In this document: positions 13,446 to 21,204 of the stretch, in pieces
Position numbering within the stretch: position 1 is the stretch's first letter
Layout: each line of letters begins with the position of its first letter
Assembly (NCBI GenBank): GCA_019117495.1
Contig: DWZP01000006.1
Coordinates: forward strand, 1 to 64,000
Length of the DNA stretch: 64,000 nucleotides
Source: Fusicatenibacter_A intestinipullorum
GTDB taxonomy: Bacteria; Bacillota; Negativicutes; Acidaminococcales; Acidaminococcaceae
Direction of reading: 5' to 3'
Notes under the pieces: model-generated
Told to the model about the DNA's origin: nothing
Databases searched by the model: none
What the model saw: only the letters and a program-made list of their open reading frames with translations
Translations under genes and position numbers: made by a program

Positions 13446-14624
13446 TTACTGTGCCAGCGGAATGGTGTATTCCGTTAAGCCCTTGGGCTGCGGGCCACGG
13501 TGCGGATTTTCGCGTCCGTCCAGCCCTTTTTCGTGCAGGAAGCTCTCTAAAATTTTGGCAATTTCAAGGTTGTTTAAATCGGCAAACGGTGCATGCGTGT
13601 TGCCTTTAATGCCAATGTCCGGCAGGGAAAGCACTTTGGCGTCACCGCCGCGGGCGTTGATGCGTTCAGCCATTTGCTGGGCGCGGTGCTTAGAGATACG
13701 CCAAACTTCGCTGTTAAAATTGGTGCTTCTTTCTTTGGCGATATTGTCACCGTATATGATGAGAATGGGCATTTTTGTAAGGTTTTCAAATTCTTCCGGC
13801 GATACTTCTTGCGGCGCCTGCACTTTATTAATAAAATCGCTGTCGGAAAGCAGCAGGTCGGCAGGCATATCGTCTGACGGGAATGCGGAAGAACCGGGTT
13901 CGTAAGCTACAACTGCTTTAACGTGTTCCGGGTCAGCCATAGCGGTTGCCCATCCGTACTGCCCGCTGTTGGAATGGGTAATTAAAACTGCCGGGCCGGT
14001 TTGCTTTAACAGCTGAGCCATGGTGTTTGCCATAGTGTCGCGGTATTCTTTGGTGCGCGGTTCTGCGCCGGTGTCGGGCGTTTGCTGGCGGAAGAACTGG
14101 TCAACCGCGTCCGGAGTTTTGGGGAACTGCGATACCGGGAAGAAGTACGGTTTTGACGGCGTCAGCCACAAGCCGTTGCGGAAGGCGTCCCACACGCCGC
14201 TTTCGCTTGTTATCGTTGGTACGGCGTTGGTCATGTCAACCTTGCTTGCCGTGTAGCCTGCACGCCCGCGGCGCGGCTGGTCAATAATGTACACGGGCCA
14301 GTCCCTGCGCGGCAGGATTGCCATATAGCCTTCGCGCCCGTCCGGAGTGCTTTCGTAGGTTCTGCCGCTTTGCCCGATGCCGTGCCACATAATCAGCGGG
14401 TAAGTGCGCGCGTTCTGCGGAATGTAAAATTGTGCGTAGCCGTGGTCGCCGTGAAAGGTTTCGCCGTTGTGCAGGGTTTGCACCGTGCCGCCGAAGAACA
14501 GGCTGCCCATTGTTTTAAGCATGATGGGCTTGTGCTCCGCAGGCTGCTGGGCGTTTGCCATTAGCGGCAGCGCGGTAAAGGCGGCGGCTAAAATTAAGGC
14601 GGATAATTTTTTACTAAGTTTCAT
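13446..14624 (-). CDS. Secreted alpha/beta-hydrolase (esterase-like)
   Basis: 392 residues with a cleavable signal peptide (KKLSALILAAAFTALPLMA, then NAQQ). The alpha/beta-hydrolase fold is indicated by the nucleophile elbow THSNSGQYG (Ser-nucleophile variant of GxSxG), an oxyanion-region HGIGQSGRTY and a late Asp/His pair near GNTHAPFADLNN. Similar proteins are annotated as exported esterases; the substrate is unknown. Convergent with lysE and divergent from a TetR gene, which probably represses it. Minus-strand TATAAT at 14678-14683 gives a promoter 54 bp upstream of the start. Confidence 0.82.
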   Translation of the reverse strand: MKLSKKLSALILAAAFTALPLMANAQQPAEHKPIMLKTMGSLFFGGTVQTLHNGETFHGDHGYAQFYIPQNARTYPLIMWHGIGQSGRTYESTPDGREGYMAILPRRDWPVYIIDQPRRGRAGYTASKVDMTNAVPTITSESGVWDAFRNGLWLTPSKPYFFPVSQFPKTPDAVDQFFRQQTPDTGAEPRTKEYRDTMANTMAQLLKQTGPAVLITHSNSGQYGWATAMADPEHVKAVVAYEPGSSAFPSDDMPADLLLSDSDFINKVQAPQEVSPEEFENLTKMPILIIYGDNIAKERSTNFNSEVWRISKHRAQQMAERINARGGDAKVLSLPDIGIKGNTHAPFADLNNLEIAKILESFLHEKGLDGRENPHRGPQPKGLTEYTIPLAQ

Positions 14625-14677
14625 TTTGCGTCCTCCTTTTTTTAATACACTCGTGTTGCTTTTCTTTGCTTATCTGT

Positions 14678-14712
14678 ATTATAATTGGTGTAGACAGTTG
14701 CAGGCAATTGCC
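14678..14712. promoter_or_regulatory. Hydrolase promoter with palindromic TetR-operator candidate
   Basis: Minus-strand TTGCCT (14702-14707), 18-nt spacer, TATAAT (14678-14683). The perfect palindrome GGCAATTGCC (14703-14712) overlaps the -35 box and lies between the hydrolase and tetR, a natural repressor site. A TGCGGC-ttat-GCCGCA hairpin (14726-14741) lies in the tetR leader. Confidence 0.5.
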
Positions 14713-14765
14713 AGTTAAAGCTATCTGCGGCTTATGCCGCACTTTTTAAAATTTGGGGTTTAATT

Positions 14766-15368
14766 ATGGAAGCTAAAAAACAGGATTTGCGCGTGCAGAA
14801 AACACTGGCGGCAATTAACCGTGCTTTTGAAGAAATGGTTTGCACCATGCCGCCGCAGGAAATTACCGTTAAGGAACTTACTGAGCGCGCCAAAATTAAC
14901 CGCAAAACCTTTTATTTGCATTACACCTGCATAGAACACGTTTATGAAGAAGCAATCCGCCGCCTTGCCGATGGTTATATCGAAATAATGGGCAGAACGG
15001 AAATAGATAACGGCAGCGGCGCTTTTAATATGAAAAATCTGACGCAGGTCTTTTTTGAATATTATGCCGCTCAGGGCGCGTTTGCCGAAAGGCTTATCTG
15101 CAATCCGGATTACCGGCCGTATTTTAACCGGCTGTGGGGCATTACTTTGCAGCATAACTGCGGGCAGTTCAACCCTTACAGCCATCTGCCGCAGGAGGAA
15201 CAGAACCTTGTTTTTACCTATCTTTGCGCGGCAAATAACGAAATGTACTGCCGCTGGGTGCTGGACGGAAAAAAGGTGCCGCTGCAAAAAGTTATTGCCA
15301 TAGCGTCGCAGCTTTTGGAGCGCGGCTTATACGGCTACACGGAGGCTTTAAGGCAAAACAAAGCTTGA
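14766..15368 (+). CDS. TetR-family transcriptional regulator
   Basis: 200 residues. The N-terminal TetR helix-turn-helix is clear: VKELTERAKINRKTFYLHY at about 40-58. The C-terminal ligand/dimer domain contains a TetR_C_7-like region and is less conserved. Divergent from the secreted hydrolase gene, with a palindrome between; the natural inference is repression of that gene and autoregulation. Its stop codon (15366-15368) overlaps the -35 box of the following MFS gene promoter. Confidence 0.87.
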   Translation: MEAKKQDLRVQKTLAAINRAFEEMVCTMPPQEITVKELTERAKINRKTFYLHYTCIEHVYEEAIRRLADGYIEIMGRTEIDNGSGAFNMKNLTQVFFEYYAAQGAFAERLICNPDYRPYFNRLWGITLQHNCGQFNPYSHLPQEEQNLVFTYLCAANNEMYCRWVLDGKKVPLQKVIAIASQLLERGLYGYTEALRQNKA

Positions 15369-15395
15369 CTTATAGCGGGCTTAAAGGTTTATAAT
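15365..15395 (+). promoter_or_regulatory. Promoter with 19-bp spacer upstream of MFS transporter
   Basis: TTGACT (15365-15370), 19-nt spacer, TATAAT (15390-15395). The spacer holds the dyad CTTATAGCGGGCTTAAAG (CTT..AGC/GCT..AAG), as in MerR-activated promoters. The core differs from the two sites near 10.1 kb. Confidence 0.55.
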
Positions 15396-15424
15396 ATAAA
15401 AAAATTTAAAAGGATGATTGTTGT

Positions 15425-16609
15425 TTGAAAGCAAAAAAGCAATTATTAGGGTTTACTGCCGCCGCGCTTACTTTGGGGGCGGTTTTTATGGCGGGCGGCG
15501 CGCCGATACCGTTTTACCATACTTATGCCGAAACGCTTGGTCTTGATAAAGGCGTGCTTTCGCTGGCAACAGTTGCATATTTTGCCGGTACGGTTATTGC
15601 GCTTTTGTTTTTGCCGCGCCTTACCAACTACTGGGGGCGCAAGCGTGCAATTTATTTAACGCTGGCCTTTGGGCTGGCAGGCTGCTTTTTGTTCGGCAAC
15701 GTAACCGGCGAGTGGCGCATGCTGGCGGCGCGCTTTATGCAGGGGCTAAGCTGCGGGCTGGCCTCCAGCACGGTGGCGGCGTTTATTATTGATAACGAAC
15801 CGCGGCGCTATAAGGGCCTGGCTGCTGTTATTATCGGCAGTGCGCCGAATATTGGCTTGCCGCTTGGCGCAATGGGCAGCGGCGTGTTTAATATGTTCAG
15901 CGATGCGATTGGCATGGTGTTTGTAATTGTGGCGGCACTTTTGTTGTGCTGCGGCGCGTTGGTTTTTGCCAGCACGGAAACAATTACCAACAAACAAAGC
16001 GGTGCGTGGCGCAGCCTTAAGCCGCAGCTTAAAATTACGCCGCGCGTTAAAAAACTTTTGCCTGCGGCAGCGTGCGCTTTTGCAGGTACCTGGGCGGTAG
16101 GCGGTTTTTACCAGTCATACAGCGCTGCTATCGGCATACAGGAGCTGGGCGTACAAAGCACTTTTGTCGCTTCGCTTACCTTTGTATCGTTCATTGCGCC
16201 GGTTGCGCTCGGTGCGGCGCTTTCGCGCGGGCGCGATAAATTTTTGCTGCAGCGTTTTTCCATGCTGGCCTTTTTTATAGCCGTTGCGGGCGTGGTATAT
16301 GCCATTTACAGCCATTCGCTAAGCCTGTTTCTGGCGTTTAACGTAATGGCCGGCATTGCGGACGGCGCTGCTTTTACCGTCAGCATGGCCGGAATTGTGG
16401 AAGGCACAAGCCTGCAGGAAAGGGCGGGCGTATTATCTTTAATTTACGTTGTTGCCTACGGCGGCGCGGCGCTGCCGAACCTTCTGGTAAGCCGCATTGC
16501 CCAGTATTTTTCGCTGCTGGAGCTTACCGCAGGCTACGCTGTTTTTACTGGCGTAATGTTTATTTTAGTGCTGCTTACCGCAAAGCGCAGCTATTATTAT
16601 GAAGCATAA
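15425..16609 (+). CDS. MFS transporter (efflux-type)
   Basis: 394 residues with about 12 membrane helices. The loop 2-3 motif RLTNYWGRKRAIYL is the MFS signature (DRxGRR-like). The long loop between helices 6 and 7 falls near 185-210. The start is a TTG at 15425 with AGGATG 9 nt ahead; no ATG or GTG in frame fits better. Likely a drug or metabolite exporter, substrate unknown. A flavodoxin gene follows 41 nt downstream, so the two may form one unit controlled by the 19-bp-spacer promoter. Confidence 0.85.
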   Translation: MKAKKQLLGFTAAALTLGAVFMAGGAPIPFYHTYAETLGLDKGVLSLATVAYFAGTVIALLFLPRLTNYWGRKRAIYLTLAFGLAGCFLFGNVTGEWRMLAARFMQGLSCGLASSTVAAFIIDNEPRRYKGLAAVIIGSAPNIGLPLGAMGSGVFNMFSDAIGMVFVIVAALLLCCGALVFASTETITNKQSGAWRSLKPQLKITPRVKKLLPAAACAFAGTWAVGGFYQSYSAAIGIQELGVQSTFVASLTFVSFIAPVALGAALSRGRDKFLLQRFSMLAFFIAVAGVVYAIYSHSLSLFLAFNVMAGIADGAAFTVSMAGIVEGTSLQERAGVLSLIYVVAYGGAALPNLLVSRIAQYFSLLELTAGYAVFTGVMFILVLLTAKRSYYYEA

Positions 16610-16650
16610 ACTGCCTTAGGGCAGATGTTTTACGGACGGAGGAGAGAAAA

Positions 16651-17115
16651 ATGGCTGATAAAATTTTAGTGGCATATTATTCCAAAACAGGGCATACAAA
16701 AGCCGCAGCGCAGAAAATTGCCAAAGCAGCAGGCGGCGCGCTGCACGAAATAGTTCCCGCTAAAGAGTACCCGGCAAGTTATGTTGCCACGGTTGCCGTT
16801 GCCAAATGGGAACAGCTTAAAAACGAAAAACCGGCGCTTAATGATAAGGTGCAGGGCTTTGAAGATTATAATGTTGTGCTTGTAGGTTTTCCAATATGGT
16901 GGTTTACCTGCCCGCAGCTGATTAAAACCTTTATGGAGAGCTATGATTTTACAGGCAAAACGGTTTATCCATTCTGTACGCACGGCGGCAGCGGCCCTAA
17001 AAACAGCACGCGCGATATCCGTTCCATCTGCCCCGGGGCAGATGTTAAAGAATGTTTTGACGCTACCAAAGATTTGACAGACGCCAAAATTAAAAACTGG
17101 CTGGGGCTTGATTAA
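16651..17115 (+). CDS. Flavodoxin-family protein
   Basis: 154 residues. The FMN phosphate loop YSKTGHT (10-16) and the WWF/CTHGGSG segments (isoalloxazine loops) are visible. Such short flavodoxins (Flavodoxin_4-like) act as FMN electron carriers or small NAD(P)H-linked reductases and are often induced with MerR- or LysR-controlled stress genes. GGAGGAGAG precedes the ATG. It follows the MFS gene on the same strand and is followed by a UspA remnant and a terminator. Confidence 0.88.
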   Translation: MADKILVAYYSKTGHTKAAAQKIAKAAGGALHEIVPAKEYPASYVATVAVAKWEQLKNEKPALNDKVQGFEDYNVVLVGFPIWWFTCPQLIKTFMESYDFTGKTVYPFCTHGGSGPKNSTRDIRSICPGADVKECFDATKDLTDAKIKNWLGLD

Positions 17116-17133
17116 GGCTGAAAAACGCAGGGT

Positions 17134-17208
17134 ATGTCAAAAATCAGGGAAAGCGTATACGGCTATGTTGTGAGCAACGCTAAAGTTCCGGTTCTGGTTG
17201 TTAAATAA
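17134..17208 (+). pseudogene. Remnant of a universal stress protein (UspA) C-terminus
   Basis: The 24-codon frame ends IRESVYGYVVSNAKVPVLVV-K-stop. SVxxYVVxxAKVPVLVVK is the conserved C-terminus of UspA-domain proteins (after the ATP-binding GxxGS loop). The preceding ~120 residues are gone. It sits 18 nt after the flavodoxin stop and directly before a terminator, so it is probably what remains of the last gene of this unit. Confidence 0.65.
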
Positions 17209-17224
17209 ACTGTAAAAATAACGG

Positions 17225-17256
17225 CTTCCGCAGGTAATGCCTGCGGAAGTTTTTTA
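17225..17256 (+). terminator. Terminator after flavodoxin/usp remnant
   Basis: Perfect 10-bp CTTCCGCAGG/CCTGCGGAAG stem, TAATG loop, seven T's. Confidence 0.88.
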
Positions 17257-17363
17257 TTATATAAGTAAAATTAATAAATCATCCGCCTGAGCAGCTTGTT
17301 TAATGCTGGCGTGCGGCGGCTGCGCTGTGCTAAAATTAAAGTATAAACTGCACGGCAGAGGTG

Positions 17364-18249
17364 ATGAAAATGGAACTGCGTACACTGCAATATTTTTTAA
17401 CGGTAGCACGCGAGGAAAATATTACAAGAGCCTCGGAAGTGCTGCATATTACGCAGCCTACTTTAAGCAGGCAGATGAAGCAGCTGGAACAGGAACTCGG
17501 CACTGAACTTTTTGTGCGCGGGCGCAATTTTGCGCTGACGGAAGCAGGCATGCTGCTGCGCCGCCGTGCGGAAGAAGTTGTGGATATGATGTATAAAATA
17601 GAATCCGAAATAGAAACGGCCGGTGAAGTGGGCGGCGTTATCAGCATCGGCAGCGGCGCTTAAATCTTCGCAGTTTCTGCCGGAGGTAATGTCTGCATTT
17701 CAAAAGCTGCACCCAAAAGTAAGGTTTGAAATTTATTCCAACAGCTCGCAGTATATTAAAGAGCGCATGGACAGAGGGCTTTTGGATTTTGGCATTATGC
17801 TGGAACCAATTGATATTGAACAGTACGAATACATCCGCCTGGAGCAGAAAGAGCGCTGGGGGCTTTTAATGCGCAGAGGGCATCCGCTGGCAGAACAGGA
17901 AAGCGTTACCTGCGCCGATTTGTTGAGCGTGCCTTTAATAACGCCCGCGCGCCTTTATGTGCAAAAGGAAATATCCAACTGGCTGGGCGCCGATATTAAT
18001 AAATTAAACGTGCTGGCAACGGTTAATATGATGACGCATGCGGCAATGTTTATCAACAGCGGTGCAGCCTGCGGGCTGACCATTGAAGGCGCCGTTGATT
18101 TGTTTGAAGACAGCAAAATGGTTTTTAAACCGCTGAACCCGCGCCTTGAGCTTACGGCGGTATTGGCGTGGAAGCGCTTTCATTCCCTTTCGGGAGCGGC
18201 GGCGAAGTTTTTGGAGTATTTTAAGGAGTATCTTAAAAGTAAACAATAA
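17364..18249 (+). pseudogene. LysR-family regulator, frameshifted near 17660
   Basis: The first frame encodes a good LysR DNA-binding domain (ELRTLQYFLTVAREENITRA, TQPTLSRQMKQLEQELG) and stops at 17661-17663 after ISIGSGA. The +1 frame continues the family directly: LKSSQFLPEVMSAFQKLHP and the whole substrate-binding domain to 18249. Together they give a normal ~295-residue LysR protein. The junction GGCGCTTAAATC is not a recognised programmed-shift site. So this is a recent frameshift or a sequence error, not two genes. AGAGGTG precedes the ATGs at 17364/17370. Confidence 0.85.
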
Positions 18250-18250
18250 A

Positions 18251-18283
18251 AAACAGGACAGCTTAAAACTGTCCTGTTTTTTT
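18251..18283 (+). terminator. Terminator of the frameshifted lysR
   Basis: Perfect 11-bp AAACAGGACAG/CTGTCCTGTTT stem with 7-nt loop and a T-run. Confidence 0.85.
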
Positions 18284-18374
18284 ATTCAGCATAATATTGT
18301 TCGTCGGTAACTTCTTCCAGCCATGTTACGTTTTTGCCATTTATTTTATAAAAAATTATGCAAAAAGCGCATAC

Positions 18375-18408
18375 AAAAAACGCACCGCGTTAAACAGCAC
18401 GGTGCGTT
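18375..18408 (-). terminator. Terminator of xpt
   Basis: AACGCACCG/CGGTGCGTT stem (18379-18387/18400-18408); minus-strand T-run from the A's at 18375-18380. Confidence 0.8.
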
Positions 18409-18423
18409 AAGCAGGCGTATAAA

Positions 18424-18999
18424 TCAGTCTTCTTCAAATACAACTTTGCCGTCTTTAAAAGCTTTTATGCGCGCCAGCGATTCCAGATGGTAACCGGCGT
18501 CAACAATGCGCTGATGGCCCGGCTGGAAGGATTTTTCGATTACAATGCCGATGCCTGCAACTTTGCAGCCTGCCTGATGGGCAATATCGGCAAGGCCGAG
18601 CGCCGCTTCGCCGTTTGCCAGAAAGTCGTCAACAATAAGCACGGTTTCGCCTTCGTGCAGGAATTTTTTGAGGACGCTTACATCGCTGGTAACTTTTTTG
18701 GTGAAGCTGTAAACTTTGGTGGTGTAGGCCGGGCTGCTCATAAGTTCCGATTTTTGCTTGCGGGCAAAAACTACCGGCACATGCAGGCACAGTGCGGTTG
18801 TTAATGCGCAGGCAATGCCGGAAGATTCAATGGTGAAAACTTTGTCGATTTTGCATTCTTTAAATCTTTCTGCAAATTCTTTGCCGATAGCTACCATCAG
18901 CTCCGGGTCAATCTGATGGTTTAAAAAGGAATCTACTTTAAGTATGGCATCATTAAGCACAATGCCTTCGCTCATAATTTTGTCTTTCAACAGTTTCAT
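18424..18999 (-). CDS. xpt: Xanthine phosphoribosyltransferase
   Basis: 191 residues. It converts xanthine and PRPP to XMP in purine salvage, in the cytoplasm. The PRPP-binding motif VLIVDDFLANGEA and the N-terminal MKLLKDKIMSEGIVLNDAIL are characteristic of Firmicute Xpt; length is standard. GGGGTGG precedes the ATG. No guanine/xanthine riboswitch or PurR box was found in the 125-nt upstream region; instead a 12-nt direct repeat (TTTGTTAAATAA) occurs at 19025 and 19071. Stands alone, divergent from the leu operon. Confidence 0.93.
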   Translation of the reverse strand: MKLLKDKIMSEGIVLNDAILKVDSFLNHQIDPELMVAIGKEFAERFKECKIDKVFTIESSGIACALTTALCLHVPVVFARKQKSELMSSPAYTTKVYSFTKKVTSDVSVLKKFLHEGETVLIVDDFLANGEAALGLADIAHQAGCKVAGIGIVIEKSFQPGHQRIVDAGYHLESLARIKAFKDGKVVFEED

Positions 19000-19024
19000 G
19001 CTGCCACCCCTGCTTTTCCGTTTA

Positions 19025-19082
19025 TTTGTTAAATAATAGAATATGCTATTTTTGGCATTTAGTCCAGCATTTTGTTAAATAA
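19025..19082. repeat. Direct repeat upstream of xpt
   Basis: TTTGTTAAATAA occurs at 19025-19036 and 19071-19082, 46 bp apart, with a partial TTTGTTA at 19092. Possible regulator half-sites for xpt; no known box matches. Confidence 0.35.
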
Positions 19083-19125
19083 AGTACAAAATTTGTTATC
19101 TTCTTAAAAAGTAATACAAAAAGGC

Positions 19126-19154
19126 TTGACATTACAAAAAAATATTGAGATAAT
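19126..19154 (+). promoter_or_regulatory. Promoter of the T-box-leuCDB unit
   Basis: TTGACA (19126-19131), 17-nt spacer, GATAAT (19149-19154). Confidence 0.75.
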
Positions 19155-19159
19155 GTAAA

Positions 19160-19413
19160 GGCAACAAAAACATAACAGCAATTATGTAATGATTAAAGGC
19201 GAAGAACGGGAACAGGCTGTTAAACCCGGCAAAGAGAAGCGGCGGATGGTGCAAGCCGCAGCGGCAAAGCAGCAAAGGCTCGCCCGGGAGCCGCGCTTTT
19301 GAACGGAGTAGGAAGCGACGCAGAGCAGCGTTAAGCATAATGAAGCCCCAATCAGGGTGGTACCGCGGTTAATAATCGCCCCTGTCTGCATTAGTGCAGG
19401 CAGGGGTTTTTTA
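19160..19413 (+). ncRNA. T-box riboswitch (leucine-type) with terminator
   Basis: The T-box sequence AGGGTGGTACCGCGG is at 19354-19368. Upstream is a stem I region with the apical GGTGCAAGCC (19248-19257) and a plausible specifier CTC (19279-19281). Downstream is a 12-bp terminator (19379-19390/19395-19406) with T-run. Uncharged tRNA would pair with specifier and T-box to form the antiterminator. It precedes leuC, so tRNA-Leu is expected and CTC fits, but stem I was not folded rigorously. Confidence 0.92.
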
Positions 19414-19452
19414 TTTAGCTTTATGGAGTAAAAAATACAGGAGGCAGTTATT

Positions 19453-20715
19453 ATGGGTATGACAATGACGGAAAAGATACTGGCAAGGCATGCCGGGCGC
19501 CCCGAAGTATCGGCAGGCGACCTTTTGGTATCGCAGGTGGATTTGGTGCTGGCTAACGATATTACCGGTCCGCCGGCTATTAACGAGTTCAAAAAAATAG
19601 GCAAACCGGTTTTTGATAAAACTAAAATTGCGCTTGTGCCCGACCATTTTTCTCCCTGCAAGGATATTAAAGCGGCTGCAATGTGCAAAACCATGCGTGA
19701 TTTTGCACGTGAAAACGAAATTAAAAACTATTTTGAAGTTGGCCGTATGGGCATTGAACATACTCTGCTGCCGGACAACGGGCTTGTTGCGCCGGGCGAA
19801 ATTGTTATCGGCGCGGATTCGCACACCTGCACTTACGGTGCGGTAAACGCTCTTTCTACCGGCATGGGCTCCACCGATATAGGCTGCGCCATGGCGAGCG
19901 GCACCAGCTGGTTTAAAGTACCGGCTGCCATTAAGGTTGAACTTACCGGCAAGCTGCCGCGTTTTGTAAAAGGCAAGGACGTTATTTTAACTTTAATCGG
20001 CATGATTGGCGTTGACGGCGCGCGTTACCAGTCGCTGGAATTCTGCGGCGACGGCGTGGCAGAACTGGAAATGGCAGACCGCTTTACCATTTGCAACATG
20101 GCGATTGAAGCAGGCGCCAAAAACGGCATTTTCCCGGTGGACGAAAAAACAAAAGCTTACCTTAAAGGCCGCGTAGACCGCGACTGGCAGGGCGTTGAGG
20201 CTGACGCCGACGCAAGCTATGTGCGTGAAATTAAAATTGAACTTGATAAACTTGTGCCTGTTGTTGCTTACCCGCACCTGCCGGAAAATACGCACCCGGC
20301 AGCAGAAGGGCGCGATATTAAAATCGACCAGGTTGTTGTGGGCAGCTGTACCAACGGACGCCTTGAAGATTTGGCGCAGGCTGCGGAAGTGCTGAAGGGA
20401 CGCAAGGTTCATCCTTCCGTACGCTGCATTATCATCCCTGCAACGCAGGAAATTTATAAAGAAGCCATGAAACTTGGCTATATTGATACCTTTATTGATG
20501 CCGGTGCGGCTGTTTCCACCCCGACCTGCGGGCCGTGCCTTGGCGGGTATATGGGCATTCTGGCTGCGGGCGAAAGGGCAGTTTCCACAACCAACCGCAA
20601 CTTCCGCGGGCGTATGGGCCATGTAGACAGCGAGGTTTACCTGGCAAGCCCGTACACGGCGGCTGCAAGCGCAGTAACCGGTTATATTACCAGCCCCGAG
20701 GAGGTAATGAAATGA
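19453..20715 (+). CDS. leuC: 3-isopropylmalate dehydratase large subunit
   Basis: 420 residues. With LeuD it isomerises 2- to 3-isopropylmalate in leucine synthesis. It is of the shorter HacA/LeuC2 type (~420 rather than ~465 residues). The three 4Fe-4S cysteines are in VVGSCTNGRLEDL and TPTCGPCLGGY; ADSHTCTYGA is also conserved. AGGAGG stands about 10 nt before the ATG. The stop overlaps the leuD start (ATGA, 20712-20715). Controlled by the T-box just upstream. leuA is not in the window. Confidence 0.95.
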   Translation: MGMTMTEKILARHAGRPEVSAGDLLVSQVDLVLANDITGPPAINEFKKIGKPVFDKTKIALVPDHFSPCKDIKAAAMCKTMRDFARENEIKNYFEVGRMGIEHTLLPDNGLVAPGEIVIGADSHTCTYGAVNALSTGMGSTDIGCAMASGTSWFKVPAAIKVELTGKLPRFVKGKDVILTLIGMIGVDGARYQSLEFCGDGVAELEMADRFTICNMAIEAGAKNGIFPVDEKTKAYLKGRVDRDWQGVEADADASYVREIKIELDKLVPVVAYPHLPENTHPAAEGRDIKIDQVVVGSCTNGRLEDLAQAAEVLKGRKVHPSVRCIIIPATQEIYKEAMKLGYIDTFIDAGAAVSTPTCGPCLGGYMGILAAGERAVSTTNRNFRGRMGHVDSEVYLASPYTAAASAVTGYITSPEEVMK

Positions 20716-21203
20716 GTAAAGTTTGGCGTTATGGCGACCATGTAGATACGGATGTTATCATTCCGGCAAGATATTTGAATATCAGCGATTTTAACGAACT
20801 GGCAGAACATGCCATGGAAGATTCCAAAGAAAATTTAACCGTTAATTTTGCCGCCAACGTAAAGCCGGGCGACATTGTCGTGGCAGGCAAAAACTTCGGC
20901 TGCGGCTCCAGCCGCGAGCACGCGCCCATGGTGCTGAAGGTTAAAGGCGTTAAGTGTATTATTGCCGACAGCTTCGCGCGTATTTTTTACCGCAATGCTA
21001 TCAACATCGGCCTGCCGGTGCTGGAAATTGGCACCGACGTGGAAAAAATTGAAGCCGGTGACGAGCTTGACGTGGATATGGCCAAGGGCGAAATTAAAAT
21101 CGTTAATAAAAACATTACCATTAAAACAAAACCGCTGCCGGAATTTATTCAGAAAATTGCCGACTGCGGCGGGCTGATTAACTACCTTAAAGGAGAACAA
21201 TAA
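20712..21203 (+). CDS. leuD: 3-isopropylmalate dehydratase small subunit
   Basis: 163 residues, the standard length for the short LeuD type. It supplies the swivel domain of isopropylmalate isomerase. DTDVIIPARYLN near the N-terminus and FGCGSSREHAP (the family's substrate loop) are visible. The ATG at 20712 overlaps the leuC stop by 4 nt, with GAGGAGG ahead. leuB follows after one base. Confidence 0.95.
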   Translation: MSKVWRYGDHVDTDVIIPARYLNISDFNELAEHAMEDSKENLTVNFAANVKPGDIVVAGKNFGCGSSREHAPMVLKVKGVKCIIADSFARIFYRNAINIGLPVLEIGTDVEKIEAGDELDVDMAKGEIKIVNKNITIKTKPLPEFIQKIADCGGLINYLKGEQ

Positions 21204-21204
21204 T

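Noticed and set aside
17640..17670. Programmed +1 frameshift in the split lysR
   Set aside because: The junction GGCGCTTAAATC lacks a slippery codon pair or stimulatory upstream motif; LysR genes are not known for programmed shifts.
18282..18362. Minus-strand frame ending KINGKNVTWLEEVTDEQYYAE between lysR and xpt
   Set aside because: It reads like a protein C-terminus but has no start codon or ribosome site in its short open span and no recognised family. Too weak to call even as a remnant.
19000..19125. Possible purine riboswitch upstream of xpt
   Set aside because: None of the conserved purine-aptamer core was found in the 125-nt leader region.
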